A stretch of DNA of 64,000 bases from Noviherbaspirillum sp. L7-7A (GCF_019052805.1 NZ_JAHQRJ010000001.1:682001-746000); one strand, 5' to 3'; shown: positions 10,060 to 19,313, numbered from the stretch's first letter. Numbers and translations: made by a program. The notes: generated from the letters alone by a model not told the origin.

Positions 10060-10935
10060 ATGAAACCATCCCGCTCCGAATTCCTGACCATCCGCCGCCT
10101 GCGCTACCACGTCCGGCACTGGGGCGACGCCGGCGCGCCCAAGCTGTTCATGGTGCATGGCTGGATGGACGTGGCTGCCTCGTTCCAGTTCATGGTCGAC
10201 TGCCTGAAGAAAGACTGGCATGTGATCGCGCCCGACTGGCGCGGCTTCGGCCTGACCGAGTCAGCCCATTCCGACACCTACTGGTTCCATGATTACCTGG
10301 GCGACCTGGACGCGCTGCTCGACCACTACGCACCTGGTGACGCGATCAACCTGCTCGGCCACAGCATGGGCGGCCACGTGGTGACGACCTATGCCGGCGT
10401 GCGGCCGCAGCGCATCGCGCGGCTGATCAACCTGGAAGGCGTGGGCATGCCGGCCAGCCGCCCGGAACAGGCGCCGCGCCGTGTCGAGAAATGGCTCAAT
10501 GAACTGCGCACGCCGCCGACGATGCGCGCCTATGGCTCGCAGGCCGAGGTCGCGGCCCGTCTGCAGAAGACCAATCCGCGTCTGTCCGACGAGCGCGCCG
10601 CCTTCCTGTCGGGCCACTGGGCAAGCGAAACCGCGCCCGGCGTCTGGGAAATCCTGGGCGATCCGGCCCACAAGGGCATCAGCCCGCTTCTGTACCATCG
10701 CGACGAGATCATGGCCTGCTGGGCGCGCATCGAGGCGCCCACGCTGTACATGGAAGCCAGCGACACCGATCTCTGGCGCTGGATGGGCGCGCGGGAAGAG
10801 GCAAGACTTGAAATCGACCGCCGCATCGCCACCATACCGAAGGTCACTTCCCGCATGATAGAAAACGCCGGCCACATGCTGCATCATGACCAGCCCGAGA
10901 TCCTTGCTGACATCATTGAAGGCTTTCTGGCGTAG
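10060..10935 (+). CDS. Alpha/beta-fold hydrolase
   Basis: Cytoplasmic hydrolase of 291 residues. The oxyanion-hole motif HGWMD follows the first core strands (about residue 31), the nucleophile elbow is GHSMGG with Ser102, and the catalytic His is probably His272 in AGHMLHHD near the C-terminus; the acid is likely in MEASDTD. The substrate cannot be deduced. It lies divergent from the acyl-CoA synthetase with the palindrome at 9961 between them, so it may share regulation. ATG 10060 gives a family-like N-terminus; longer in-frame extensions run antisense through the synthetase. Confidence 0.9.
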   Translation: MKPSRSEFLTIRRLRYHVRHWGDAGAPKLFMVHGWMDVAASFQFMVDCLKKDWHVIAPDWRGFGLTESAHSDTYWFHDYLGDLDALLDHYAPGDAINLLGHSMGGHVVTTYAGVRPQRIARLINLEGVGMPASRPEQAPRRVEKWLNELRTPPTMRAYGSQAEVAARLQKTNPRLSDERAAFLSGHWASETAPGVWEILGDPAHKGISPLLYHRDEIMACWARIEAPTLYMEASDTDLWRWMGAREEARLEIDRRIATIPKVTSRMIENAGHMLHHDQPEILADIIEGFLA

Positions 10936-10944
10936 CGCCTGTTA

Positions 10945-11111
10945 TAGGAGCCTGCGCGGCAGAAGGATCGGCGGCTGCAACGCGCGAGAAAACGGTCCGG
11001 TTCGGCATCACTGCCTGCGCCCAGGGGACCACCCTGGGCTTGTCAGTGCTATCAAACCGCACCCGTCTTTCGCGGGTTTCGCATCAAAGCCTTCTGCCGC
11101 GCAGGCTCCTA
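10945..11111. repeat. 167-bp fold-back element with 22-bp perfect inverted repeats
   Basis: Outer arms at 10945-10966 and 11090-11111 are perfect 22-bp inverted repeats (TAGGAGCCTGCG...). Nested inside are CACTG/CAGTG arms, an 8-bp GCCCAGGG/CCCTGGGC stem (11019-11026 / 11032-11039) and ACCCG/CGGGT. It fills the 244-bp gap between the hydrolase and the PHP gene. No obvious target duplication is seen. It may be a MITE-like element or a structured RNA. Confidence 0.7.
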
Positions 11112-11179
11112 GCCCAGCGACCGCGGAACCGCCAGCGTACAATCATGTCTTCCCAAGCAGAACCTGGCCCCGATACCGC

Positions 11180-12016
11180 ATGCGCAACTTTGATCTTCAC
11201 TGTCATTCCAATGTGTCCGATGGCGTACTCGCGCCCGCGTCGCTGGCGGCGCGCGCCAAGGCGCGCGGCGTCGATGTCTGGGCGCTGACGGACCACGACG
11301 AGGTCGGCGGCATCGCCGAAGCGCGCGCCGCCGCCGCGTCGCTGGGCCTGCCTTTCGTGCCCGGCGTGGAAATCTCCATCACCTGGGCCGGTCAGACGGT
11401 GCACATCGTCGGCCTGCATGTGGACGAGCGCAACCCGGTGCTTCTGGCCGGCCTGGCCCTCACGCGTTCGGGGCGCGAACTGCGCGCCCGCGAAATGGCC
11501 GGGCAACTGGCCGCGGCCGGCATACCCGACGCCTATGAGGGCGCGCTGGCCTATGCCGGCAACCCGGACCTGATTTCCCGCACCCACTTTGCGCGCTACA
11601 TCATCGACCGCGGCATCTGCCGCGATGTGCCGTCCGTGTTCCGCAATTACCTGATCGAGGGCAAGCCCGGCTACGTGCCGCACCGCTGGGCTTCCCTGCA
11701 GCAGGCGGTTGAATGGATCAGGGCAGCCGGCGGCACCGCCGTGATCGCCCATCCCGGCCGCTACAACTTCGACGCCATGGCCTACGACGCGCTGTTCTCG
11801 GAGTTCAAGGACCTGGGCGGCACCGCGATCGAAGTCATCACCGGCAGCCATACGCCCGACCAGTACGAGGAATATGCCAGGGTCGCGCAGCGCTACGGCT
11901 TCCTGGCCTCGCGCGGCTCGGACTTCCACGGCCCCGGCGAGTCGCGGGTGGACCTGGGCGCGCTGCCGCCGCTGCCATCCAGCGTCAAGCCGGTCTGGCA
12001 CGACTGGGTTATCTAG
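11180..12016 (+). CDS. PHP-domain phosphoesterase (RNase AM / nucleoside 3',5'-bisphosphatase type)
   Basis: Metal-dependent phosphoesterase of 278 residues. The N-terminal PHP motif DLHCHSNVSDG (residues 5-15) and TDHDEVGG (about 42-49) supply metal ligands, followed by PGVEIS, IAHPGRY and SDFHG motifs near the C-terminus. Relatives (YciV/Rnm, Cv1693) hydrolyse 3',5'-nucleoside bisphosphates and trim 5' ends of RNA. The chosen ATG at 11180 gives the conserved FDLHCH start; in-frame upstream codons overlap the fold-back element and are not used. The stop TAG overlaps the first base of the next fold-back element. Confidence 0.9.
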   Translation: MRNFDLHCHSNVSDGVLAPASLAARAKARGVDVWALTDHDEVGGIAEARAAAASLGLPFVPGVEISITWAGQTVHIVGLHVDERNPVLLAGLALTRSGRELRAREMAGQLAAAGIPDAYEGALAYAGNPDLISRTHFARYIIDRGICRDVPSVFRNYLIEGKPGYVPHRWASLQQAVEWIRAAGGTAVIAHPGRYNFDAMAYDALFSEFKDLGGTAIEVITGSHTPDQYEEYARVAQRYGFLASRGSDFHGPGESRVDLGALPPLPSSVKPVWHDWVI

Positions 12017-12173
12017 AGCGTGTTCGCCCTGACTGGCTTAGGCGAGACCGAGGCGGATTACCCCCGGAACAAGGCGTGCCGACGCGTCGTACCGGGGTAC
12101 TTTGATACGGCGCAACGCAGTGCCGGGGGTAATCCGGCCGGCATCGACAAGCCAGGTCGGGGCGAACACGCTC
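12016..12173. repeat. 158-bp nested fold-back (MITE-like) element
   Basis: Outer arms at 12016-12040 and 12149-12173 share GAGCGTGTTCGCCC and GGCTT with one substitution and one single-base gap. An inner 14-bp perfect pair, CGGATTACCCCCGG (12054-12067) and its reverse complement (12123-12136), encloses further small palindromes such as CGACGCGTCG. It begins on the last base of the PHP gene stop codon. No coding sequence is credible here. Confidence 0.75.
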
Positions 12174-12186
12174 CAGTATTGCTTCT

Positions 12187-12224
12187 GGCCTGGCGCCGGC
12201 TCTTGAAGAGCCTGGCGCCAGGCC
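12187..12224 (+). terminator. Strong hairpin upstream of htpX
   Basis: GGCCTGGCGCC-GGCTCT and AGAGCC-TGGCGCCAGGCC pair over 17 bp with one bulge and a TGA loop. There is no T run afterwards. It lies 34 bp before the htpX ATG and could act as a terminator for upstream transcription, a 5' UTR structure or an operator. Confidence 0.5.
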
Positions 12225-12258
12225 GCATATGCAGGACGTTAAAAAGGGAGACCAATCA

Positions 12259-13131
12259 ATGAAACGAATATTCCTGTTCCTGGCAACGAACATCGCAGTG
12301 CTCGTCGTGCTGTCCGTCGTCCTGTCGCTGCTGGGCGTGAACCGCTTCCTGGCCGGGTCAGGGCTCAACCTGCCGATGCTGCTGGTGTTCTCGGCGGTGG
12401 TGGGCTTCACGGGCTCCATCATCTCCCTGCTCATCAGCAAGCCCATGGCGAAATGGTCGACCGGCGCCCAGGTAATCGATGCGCCCGCCAATTCCACCGA
12501 GCTGTGGCTGCTCGATACGGTGCAGAAGCTGTCCGACCGCGCCGGCATCCGCATGCCCGAAGTCGCGGTCTATGAAGGCGAGCCGAATGCCTTCGCCACC
12601 GGCGCCTTCAAGAATTCGGCGCTGGTTGCGGTTTCCACCGGCCTGCTGCAGGGCATGACGCGCGACGAGGTCGAGGCCGTGCTGGGCCACGAGATCGCGC
12701 ACATTGCCAACGGCGACATGGTGACCATGACCCTGGTGCAGGGCGTGGTCAACACCTTCGTGGTGTTCCTCTCGCGCGTGGTCGGCTATGTGGTCGACCG
12801 CGCCATCTCGCGTGACAACAACAGCGGCCCCGGCATCGGCTACATGGTCACGGTGATGGTGTGCCAGATCGTGTTCGGCATCGCCGCGTCGATGATCGTG
12901 GCCTGGTTCTCGCGCCATCGCGAGTTCCGCGCCGACGCCGGCTCGGCACAGCTGCTGGGCAGCCCGCAGCCCATGGTCAAGGCATTGGCCCGCCTCGGCG
13001 GCGTCGAGCCCAGCCACCTGCCGGAATCGGTCGCCACGCTGGGCATCCATGACAAGCCCGGCTTCCTTGACCTGTTCTCTACCCATCCGCCGATCGAGCA
13101 GCGCATTGCCGCGCTGCGCGGGATGCGCTGA
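12259..13131 (+). CDS. htpX: Inner-membrane metalloprotease HtpX
   Basis: Zinc protease of 290 residues in membrane-protein quality control, working alongside FtsH. Two N-terminal transmembrane segments (about residues 5-25 and 33-55), the M48 zinc motif HEIAH (His144, Glu145, His148), then two more hydrophobic segments (about 155-178 and 190-215), and the downstream EFRADAGSA with the third zinc ligand Glu. The ATG at 12259 is preceded by AGGGAGACC. A ten-codon longer start at 12229 is possible but would add a charged extension before the signal-like segment. In E. coli the gene is controlled by CpxR; no such box was identified here. Confidence 0.95.
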   Translation: MKRIFLFLATNIAVLVVLSVVLSLLGVNRFLAGSGLNLPMLLVFSAVVGFTGSIISLLISKPMAKWSTGAQVIDAPANSTELWLLDTVQKLSDRAGIRMPEVAVYEGEPNAFATGAFKNSALVAVSTGLLQGMTRDEVEAVLGHEIAHIANGDMVTMTLVQGVVNTFVVFLSRVVGYVVDRAISRDNNSGPGIGYMVTVMVCQIVFGIAASMIVAWFSRHREFRADAGSAQLLGSPQPMVKALARLGGVEPSHLPESVATLGIHDKPGFLDLFSTHPPIEQRIAALRGMR

Positions 13132-13191
13132 CGCGGTAGTCATTTTCAATCCAGGAGGGCGGCGGCGTGAAGCTTCCGCCTTTTTTATTCG

Positions 13192-13815
13192 ATGAGCCAA
13201 TTTTTCCAGATCCATCCCGAAAATCCCCAGCTGCGCCTGATCAGGCAGGCAGCCCAGATCATCCAGTCCGGCGGCATCGTCGCGCTGCCGACCGACGCCT
13301 GTTACGCGCTGGTGGCGCGGCTTGACGACAAGGCCGCGGTCGACCGCCTGCGCCGCATCCGCGGCATCGATGACAAGCATCACCTGACGCTGCTGTGCCG
13401 CGACCTGAGCGAGATCGCCCAGTATTCGCGGGTCGACAACAAGCAGTACCGGCTGCTGAAGGCGGCAACGCCCGGCGCCTATACCTTCATCCTGGAAGCC
13501 ACCAAGGAAGTGCCGCGCCGCCTGAGCCACCCGTCGCGCAAAACGATCGGCCTGCGCGTGCCCGACAACGCCATCGCCCAGGCCCTGCTGGAAGAACTGG
13601 GCGAGCCGCTGCTGGGCACCACCCTGATCCTGCCGGACGAAGAACATCCCCTGTCCGACCCGGAAGAGATTCGCGATGGCCTGGAAAAGGTGATCGATCT
13701 CATCATCGACGGTGGCGCCTGCCAGCTTGAACCTACCACCATCATCGATCTGAGCGGCAGCGAGCCGATCCTGGTGCGCCAGGGCCTGGGCGACGCCGCA
13801 CCATTCGGGCTCTGA
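13192..13815 (+). CDS. yciO: YciO family protein (Sua5/YrdC/YciO domain)
   Basis: Protein of 207 residues with the YrdC-like fold: KxR-like nucleotide-binding strands, PTDACYAL near residue 33 (family PTDTxY), the HHLTLLCRDLSE segment and SRKTIGLRVPDN. Sua5/YrdC make threonylcarbamoyl-AMP for the t6A37 tRNA modification; YciO-type proteins are paralogues with much weaker or uncertain activity. It lacks the C-terminal Sua5 domain. It is followed by the site-2 protease and trpS in the same direction. Confidence 0.88.
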   Translation: MSQFFQIHPENPQLRLIRQAAQIIQSGGIVALPTDACYALVARLDDKAAVDRLRRIRGIDDKHHLTLLCRDLSEIAQYSRVDNKQYRLLKAATPGAYTFILEATKEVPRRLSHPSRKTIGLRVPDNAIAQALLEELGEPLLGTTLILPDEEHPLSDPEEIRDGLEKVIDLIIDGGACQLEPTTIIDLSGSEPILVRQGLGDAAPFGL

Positions 13816-13843
13816 GCCTGCCAGGCCCGCAATTGGCCTCTGT

Positions 13844-13849
13844 TAAAAT
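13844..13849 (+). promoter_or_regulatory. -10-like TAAAAT close to the site-2 protease start
   Basis: TAAAAT ends eight bases before the ATG at 13857. A transcript starting the usual 6-7 bases after the -10 would begin at or next to the start codon, giving a leaderless mRNA. No good -35 hexamer is seen. Confidence 0.35.
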
Positions 13850-13856
13850 CCGTGCG

Positions 13857-14513
13857 ATGAACAATCTGATCCAGACCTTTGCCGTCTACGCGCTGCCCAT
13901 CCTGTTTGCGATCACGCTGCATGAGGCCGCGCATGCCTATGCCGCGCGCTACTTTGGCGACAATACCGCCTTCATGGAAGGCCGCATGAGCCTGAACCCG
14001 GCCAAGCATATCGACCCGGTTGGCACGCTGCTCATTCCCATCGTGCTGTTCTTCGTCGGCAGCCCCTTCCTGTTCGGCTATGCCAAGCCGGTGCCGGTGG
14101 AATACCGCAACCTGCGCAATCCCAAGCGCGACATGGCCTGGGTGGCGCTGGCCGGGCCGGGCGCGAACCTGCTGATGGCCCTGCTGTGGATGATCGCCGT
14201 GATGGTCTTCGGCATGTTCATGGATGCCGGCGACTACTTCATGCGCATGGCGCAGGCCGGCATCCTGACCAATCTCGTGATCTTCGCCTTCAACCTGTTC
14301 CCGGTGCCGCCGCTGGACGGCGGCCGCGTGCTGACCAGCATCCTGCCGGCGCCCTATGCCTACAAATATGCGCAGCTGGAGAACTATGGCTTTTTCATCG
14401 TGCTGGGCCTGGCCATGCTGGGCTTTCTGAAGTACTGGATGGCGCCGGTGATGATGGTTGCCAATACCGCGCTGATGGCGCTGATTTCCCCCCTGACTTT
14501 TCTTTTGAGCTGA
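13857..14513 (+). CDS. Site-2 protease family membrane metalloprotease
   Basis: Integral membrane protein of 218 residues in the M50 family. The zinc motif HEAAH lies at residues 22-26 inside the first hydrophobic segment, and the second motif NLFPVPPLDGGR (about 149-160) carries the Asp ligand. About five hydrophobic segments are visible. Short M50 proteins of this kind have no PDZ domain and no established substrate. The frame could extend to 13833, but ATG 13857 gives a compact N-terminus. The trpS start follows after six bases. Confidence 0.9.
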   Translation: MNNLIQTFAVYALPILFAITLHEAAHAYAARYFGDNTAFMEGRMSLNPAKHIDPVGTLLIPIVLFFVGSPFLFGYAKPVPVEYRNLRNPKRDMAWVALAGPGANLLMALLWMIAVMVFGMFMDAGDYFMRMAQAGILTNLVIFAFNLFPVPPLDGGRVLTSILPAPYAYKYAQLENYGFFIVLGLAMLGFLKYWMAPVMMVANTALMALISPLTFLLS

Positions 14514-14519
14514 ACCAAC

Positions 14520-15722
14520 ATGTACCCTGATCGCGTAGTCTCCGGCATGCGCCCCACCGGCGTAATGCACCTTGGCCATTTCCACGGCGCCCTGAAGAAC
14601 TGGGTGAAGCTGCAGTCCGAGCATGAATGCCTGTTTTTCGTCGCTGACTGGCATGCCCTGACCACGCACTACGACGATCCGAGCATCATTGAGAAAAGCA
14701 CCTGGGACATGGTGATCGACTGGCTGGCCGCCGGCATCGACCCGGCGCAGTCCACCCTGTTCATCCAGTCCAAGGTGCCCGAGCATGCCGAGCTGCACCT
14801 GCTGCTGTCGATGACCACGCCGCTGGGCTGGCTGGAGCGCGTGCCGACCTACAAGGACCAGCAGGAAAAGCTGGCCGACCGCGACCTGGCGACTTATGGC
14901 TTCCTGGGCTATCCGCTGCTGCAGGCGGCCGACGTGCTGATCTACCGCGCCAGCATGGTGCCGGTGGGCGAGGACCAGGTGCCGCACATTGAAATGATGC
15001 GCGAGCTGGCGCGGCGCTTCAATCACATCTACGGCAAGGAAAAGGACTTCGAGGAAAAGGCGAAGGAGGCGGTGAAGAAGCTGGGCGGCAAGCGCGCCCG
15101 TCTCTATATCGAGCTGCGCACCGAGTTCCAGGAAAAGGGCAGCGCCGACGCCATCGAGCAGGCGCGGGCCATGCTGGACGAGGCGCAGAACCTGTCCATG
15201 ATCGACCGCGAGCGCCTGTTCGGCTATCTCGAAGGCAGCCGCAAGCTGATCCTGGTCGAGCCGCGCGCCCTGCTGACCGAGGCGTCCCGCCTGCCGGGCC
15301 TGGATGGCCAGAAGATGTCCAAGAGCTATGGCAACTCCATCGGCCTGCGGGAAGACCGTGAATCGGTCACCAAGAAAATGCGCACCATGCCCACCGACCC
15401 GGCGCGGGTGCGCCGCACCGATCCGGGCGAACCCGAGCGTTGCCCGGTCTGGCAGCTGCACAAGGTCTATTCCGACGAGCCGACCAGGCAATGGGCAGCG
15501 ACCGGCTGCCGCAGCGCCGGCATCGGCTGCCTGGAATGCAAGCAGCCCGTGATCGACGCGGTGCTGAAGGAGCAGGAGCCGATGCGCGAGCGCGCCCAGC
15601 AATACCTGGACGACCCGACGCTGGTGCGCGCCATCATCGCCGACGGCTGCGAAAAGGCGCGCCGGATGGCGCAGGAAACCATGCGCGACGTGCGCGACGT
15701 CATGGGCCTGTCGTACAGCTGA
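14520..15722 (+). CDS. trpS: Tryptophan--tRNA ligase
   Basis: Class I aminoacyl-tRNA synthetase of 400 residues charging tRNA-Trp. The HIGH-type signature is HLGH (residues 17-20) and the second signature is KMSKS (265-269). Compared with the E. coli enzyme (about 334 residues) it has an insertion containing a CxxxxxxCxxC cluster (TGCRSAGIGCLEC), as is common in betaproteobacterial TrpRS. The stop overlaps the next start (TGATG at 15720-15724), indicating translational coupling with the methyltransferase gene. Confidence 0.96.
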   Translation: MYPDRVVSGMRPTGVMHLGHFHGALKNWVKLQSEHECLFFVADWHALTTHYDDPSIIEKSTWDMVIDWLAAGIDPAQSTLFIQSKVPEHAELHLLLSMTTPLGWLERVPTYKDQQEKLADRDLATYGFLGYPLLQAADVLIYRASMVPVGEDQVPHIEMMRELARRFNHIYGKEKDFEEKAKEAVKKLGGKRARLYIELRTEFQEKGSADAIEQARAMLDEAQNLSMIDRERLFGYLEGSRKLILVEPRALLTEASRLPGLDGQKMSKSYGNSIGLREDRESVTKKMRTMPTDPARVRRTDPGEPERCPVWQLHKVYSDEPTRQWAATGCRSAGIGCLECKQPVIDAVLKEQEPMRERAQQYLDDPTLVRAIIADGCEKARRMAQETMRDVRDVMGLSYS

Positions 15723-16288
15723 TGGCGGCGCATGCTCCCGTGGCCGCCGCCTCGCCCTGGGTGCGGCGCTTTGCACCGCTGATTCCAGCAGGCGAGGTGC
15801 TGGACCTGGCCTGCGGCAGCGGGCGCCATGCCCGCCTGCTGGCCGGGCTGGGCCACCCGGTGCTGGCGGTGGACCGCGACGAACAGGCGCTGGCCGCCTG
15901 CGCCGCGCCCGGCATCCGCTGCGAGCGGCATGACCTGGAAGACGGCGCGCCATGGCCGTATGCCGGACGCCGCTTCGCAGGTATCGTGGTGACCAACTAT
16001 CTGCACCGGCCGCTGTTTGGGCCGTTGCTGGAGGCGCTGGCACCTGGCGGCGTGCTGATTTATGAAACTTTTGCGGCGGGCAATGGCCAATATGGCAGGC
16101 CGTCCAGCCCGGACTTCCTGCTGCAGCCAGGCGAGCTGATCGAACAGGTCAGGCTGCATGGCGACGGCATGCGGGTGCTGGCTTACGAGGATGGCTATCT
16201 GTCCCAGCCCAAGCCGGCGCTGGTGCAGCGCATCTGCGCGCTGCGCCATGATCCCGATGCCGATCCGGCCCGGGCGCTGGCCTTGTAA
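15722..16288 (+). CDS. Class I SAM-dependent methyltransferase
   Basis: Protein of 188 residues with a Rossmann-like methyltransferase fold. Motif [16 protein letters not shown] lies at about residues 24-38, and the acidic residue of motif II is in [11 protein letters not shown]. Later motifs [13 protein letters not shown] and [12 protein letters not shown] match the TehB/UbiE-like class. The substrate is unknown. It is coupled to trpS by a one-base overlap and precedes dapA by 80 bp. Confidence 0.88.
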   Translation: MAAHAPVAAASPWVRRFAPLIPAGEVLDLACGSGRHARLLAGLGHPVLAVDRDEQALAACAAPGIRCERHDLEDGAPWPYAGRRFAGIVVTNYLHRPLFGPLLEALAPGGVLIYETFAAGNGQYGRPSSPDFLLQPGELIEQVRLHGDGMRVLAYEDGYLSQPKPALVQRICALRHDPDADPARALAL

Positions 16289-16368
16289 CCGGTTGTGGGC
16301 GGCGGTACCGCGGTCCGGTGCTATCCGCTACAATCGTCCCCTTAAACAATTTTCCCTCATACAACATC

Positions 16369-17247
16369 ATGATCCAGGGCAGCATCGTAGCAATCGTCAC
16401 TCCCATGCATGCCGACGGCAGTCTCGACCTGCCCGGCCTGCGCAAGCTGATCGACTGGCATATCGCCGAAGGCACCGATGGCATTGTCATCGTCGGCACC
16501 ACCGGCGAGTCGCCCACTGTCTCGGTGGACGAGCATTGCGAACTGATCAAGGTGGCGGTCGAGCATACGGCCCGCCGCATTCCCATCATCGCCGGCACCG
16601 GCGGCAACTCGACTGCCGAAGCGATCGAACTGACCCGCTATGCGAAGGAAGTCGGCGCCGATGCATCGCTGCAGGTGGTGCCGTATTACAACCGCCCGAC
16701 CCAGGAAGGCATGTACCAGCATTTCAGGAAGATCGCCGAATCGGTTGACCTGCCAGTGATCCTCTACAACGTGCCGGGCCGCACCGTGGCCGACATGTCC
16801 AATGACACCATCCTGCGTCTGGCCGAGGTGCCGGGCGTGGTGGGCGTGAAGGAAGCCACCGGCAACATCGGCCGCGACACCGACCTGATCCGCCTGGCGC
16901 CTGCTTCCTTTGCGGTGTATTCGGGCGACGATCCGACCGCGATGGCACTGATGCTGTGCGGCGGCAAGGGCAATATCTCGGTCACCGCCAACGTGGCGCC
17001 GCGCGCCATGCATGAACTGTGCGTGGCCGCCATGGCCGGCAATATCGCCGAGGCGGTGCGCATCAACAACCGCCTGCTGCCGCTGCATAACAAGCTCTTC
17101 GTCGAACCCAACCCGGTGCCGGTGAAATGGGCAATGGCGGAAATGGGTCTGATGGAGCATGGCATCCGGCTGCCGCTGGTGCCGCTGGCCGAAGGCCTGC
17201 GCGAGACGGTGCGCGCGGCATTGCGCGAGTCGGGTGTATTACAATAG
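16369..17247 (+). CDS. dapA: 4-hydroxy-tetrahydrodipicolinate synthase
   Basis: Condenses pyruvate and aspartate semialdehyde in the first committed step toward lysine and diaminopimelate. The 292-residue TIM-barrel protein has the substrate-binding GTTGESPTV loop (about 43-51), catalytic Tyr133 in YNVPGRT and the Schiff-base Lys161 in GVKEATG. A TACAAT -10-like hexamer lies at 16329-16334. The ATG at 16369 gives the family-typical [13 protein letters not shown] start. Directly upstream of bamC, the same dapA-bamC order as in E. coli. Confidence 0.97.
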   Translation: MIQGSIVAIVTPMHADGSLDLPGLRKLIDWHIAEGTDGIVIVGTTGESPTVSVDEHCELIKVAVEHTARRIPIIAGTGGNSTAEAIELTRYAKEVGADASLQVVPYYNRPTQEGMYQHFRKIAESVDLPVILYNVPGRTVADMSNDTILRLAEVPGVVGVKEATGNIGRDTDLIRLAPASFAVYSGDDPTAMALMLCGGKGNISVTANVAPRAMHELCVAAMAGNIAEAVRINNRLLPLHNKLFVEPNPVPVKWAMAEMGLMEHGIRLPLVPLAEGLRETVRAALRESGVLQ

Positions 17248-17328
17248 CTTGCTTTGCTGGTCCGGGGCGGCAATGCCGCTCTTCCTTACTGATTCAGCAC
17301 GACCATGACCTTTCGGAAGACCACCTTT

Positions 17329-18519
17329 ATGGCAGAACGCAGCACCGTGCAGCGCAATATCGCTTATGCGCTCGCCCTGGCCAGCCTCGCTGGCTGCGGC
17401 TCCATCAATTCCTCCTTCGGCACTCTGCTCGAACCGGAACGCATCGATTACAAAAGCGCGTCGACCGCTGTCAGCAAGGGCAAGTCACTGGAAGTGCCGC
17501 CCGACCTGACCCAACTGCAGCGCGATAACCGTTATGCGCTGCCCGAGTCCACCAACCGCGGCACGGCCACCGCATCCGGCTTCAACATGGCGCAGAGCGC
17601 CACGGCGGCTGCACCTGCGGCCTCGACCGCTGCCACCCCGATAGCCCCGCGCGTGACCGAGCAGGCAAGGGTGGAGCGCGACGGCAGCCAGCGCTGGCTG
17701 GTGGTGAAGATGGCGCCGGAAGTGCTGTGGCCGCAGGTCAAGGAGTTCTGGCAGGATTCGGGCTTCCTGATCGCTTCCGAGAACCAGGAAGCCGGCGTCA
17801 TGGAAACCGACTGGGCGGAAAACCGCGCCAAGATACCGGAAGGCTTCCTGCGCAACACGCTGGGCAAGGCGCTGGATTCCTTCTACTCCACCGGCGAGCG
17901 CGACAAGTTCCGCACCCGATTCGAGCGCACCGCCGACGGCGGCACCGAGGTCTACATCAGCCATCGCGGCGCGCAGGAAGTGCTGACCGGCGTGGAAAAG
18001 GAAAGAACCGTCTGGACGCCGCGCCCGGCCGATCCGGAACTGGAAGCGGAATTCCTGTCGCGCCTGATGGCACGACTGGGCGTCGAGAACACCCGGGCCA
18101 AGGCGATCGTCGCCAATGCCGCGCCGGTCGATCAGTCGCGTGCCAAGCTGGTACGCGCCCCCAACGGCGGCGTGGTCCAGGTCGATGAAAGCTTCGAGCG
18201 CGCATGGCGCCGCGTGGGACTGGCGCTGGACCGGGTTGGCTTCACGGTCGAAGACCGCAACCGCTCGCAGGGCGTGTATTACGTCCGCTATGTGGACCAG
18301 AACCAGGACGCCAATGGCAAGGTTGCCCAGAAAGGCTTCCTGAGCCGCATGTTCTCCGGCTCCAAGGATGACAAGTCCAAGCAGGCCCAGCGCTACCAGA
18401 TCGCAGTCAAGCCGGCCGGCGAGGTCAGCCAGGTCAGCGTGCTCAACAACGAGGGCAATCCGGAAACTTCCAAGACCGGCGATCGCATCCTGGCCTTGCT
18501 GACCGAGCAACTCAAGTAA
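17329..18519 (+). CDS. bamC: Outer membrane assembly lipoprotein BamC
   Basis: Lipoprotein of the BAM complex that inserts beta-barrel proteins into the outer membrane. From ATG 17329 the protein has 396 residues: a signal peptide with lipobox LAGC (Cys about 23), the unstructured N-terminal segment with YKSAS and EVPPDLTQ that binds BamD, an Ala/Pro-rich linker, then two helix-grip domains (about 95-210 and 230-385). This start has GGAAG about ten bases upstream and gives a normal signal peptide; an ATG at 17305 would add eight residues. It follows dapA as in many proteobacteria. Confidence 0.93.
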   Translation: MAERSTVQRNIAYALALASLAGCGSINSSFGTLLEPERIDYKSASTAVSKGKSLEVPPDLTQLQRDNRYALPESTNRGTATASGFNMAQSATAAAPAASTAATPIAPRVTEQARVERDGSQRWLVVKMAPEVLWPQVKEFWQDSGFLIASENQEAGVMETDWAENRAKIPEGFLRNTLGKALDSFYSTGERDKFRTRFERTADGGTEVYISHRGAQEVLTGVEKERTVWTPRPADPELEAEFLSRLMARLGVENTRAKAIVANAAPVDQSRAKLVRAPNGGVVQVDESFERAWRRVGLALDRVGFTVEDRNRSQGVYYVRYVDQNQDANGKVAQKGFLSRMFSGSKDDKSKQAQRYQIAVKPAGEVSQVSVLNNEGNPETSKTGDRILALLTEQLK

Positions 18520-18533
18520 GGACGGGTAGGGGT

Positions 18534-19313
18534 TTGAGATTTGCCAGTCTGGGCAGTGGCAGCGAAGGCAATGCGCTGTTGATTTCGGGCGGCGCCGGCG
18601 CTGCCCGCACCAGTGTGATGCTGGACTGCGGCTTTGGTATCCGTGAAACCGAACGCCGCCTGGCGCGCCTGGGCATGTTGCCGGGCGAGCTGAACGGCAT
18701 CGTCGTCACCCATGAGCATTCGGACCACGTCGGCGGCGTGTTCAAGTTCGCCCGCCGTCACCGGGTGCCGGTCTGGCTCAGCTATGGCACCTGGCAGGCA
18801 GTGCAGCGCGACTGCCATGATGTGGCGATCAACATCTGCCGCGATGGCGACGCCCTGGAGATAGGCGACCTGGAACTGACGCCTTATACCGTGCCGCACG
18901 ATGCCCGTGAGCCGGTGCAGTATGTGCTCAACGACGGCAAGGCCCGTCTGGGCGTTCTGACCGATGCCGGCCAGTCCACGCCGCACCTGGTGCAGGCGCT
19001 GGGCGGCTGCGACGCGCTGGTCCTGGAATGCAATCACGACCGCGACATGCTGGCCAACTCGCGTTACCCCTGGTCGCTGAAGCAGCGCATCGGCGGCGCC
19101 TATGGCCATCTGTCGAATGACACCGCGGCCGACATTCTCGCGGCGATCGATCGCAGCCGGCTGCAGCGTGTTGTCGGCGCGCATCTGAGCCAGCAGAACA
19201 ATACCCCTGAACTGGCCCGCCAGGCGCTTGAGAGCGTGCTGGTTGGCGGCGGTCCCGACATCATCATCGCCTGTCAGTCCGAAGGCTTTGGCTGGACCGG
19301 CATCGAAGCCTGA
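18534..19313 (+). CDS. MBL-fold metal-dependent hydrolase (YycJ/WalJ-like)
   Basis: Metallo-beta-lactamase-fold hydrolase of 259 residues. The HxHxDH metal motif is HEHSDH (residues 60-65), with further ligands in VPHDA and ECNHD and in the GAHLSQQNN region. The N-terminal FASLGSGSEGNALLI pattern is typical of the YycJ/WalJ group; some members are 5'-3' exonucleases. The start codon is TTG at 18534, set by the conserved N-terminus and the purine-rich TAGGGG just upstream. It starts 14 bp after bamC and is probably in the same transcript. Confidence 0.88.
   Translation: MRFASLGSGSEGNALLISGGAGAARTSVMLDCGFGIRETERRLARLGMLPGELNGIVVTHEHSDHVGGVFKFARRHRVPVWLSYGTWQAVQRDCHDVAINICRDGDALEIGDLELTPYTVPHDAREPVQYVLNDGKARLGVLTDAGQSTPHLVQALGGCDALVLECNHDRDMLANSRYPWSLKQRIGGAYGHLSNDTAADILAAIDRSRLQRVVGAHLSQQNNTPELARQALESVLVGGGPDIIIACQSEGFGWTGIEA

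Noticed and set aside
13479-16043. Minus-strand frame of 854 codons opposite yciO, the site-2 protease and trpS
   Set aside because: All three plus-strand genes show catalytic motifs; the antisense product is low complexity.
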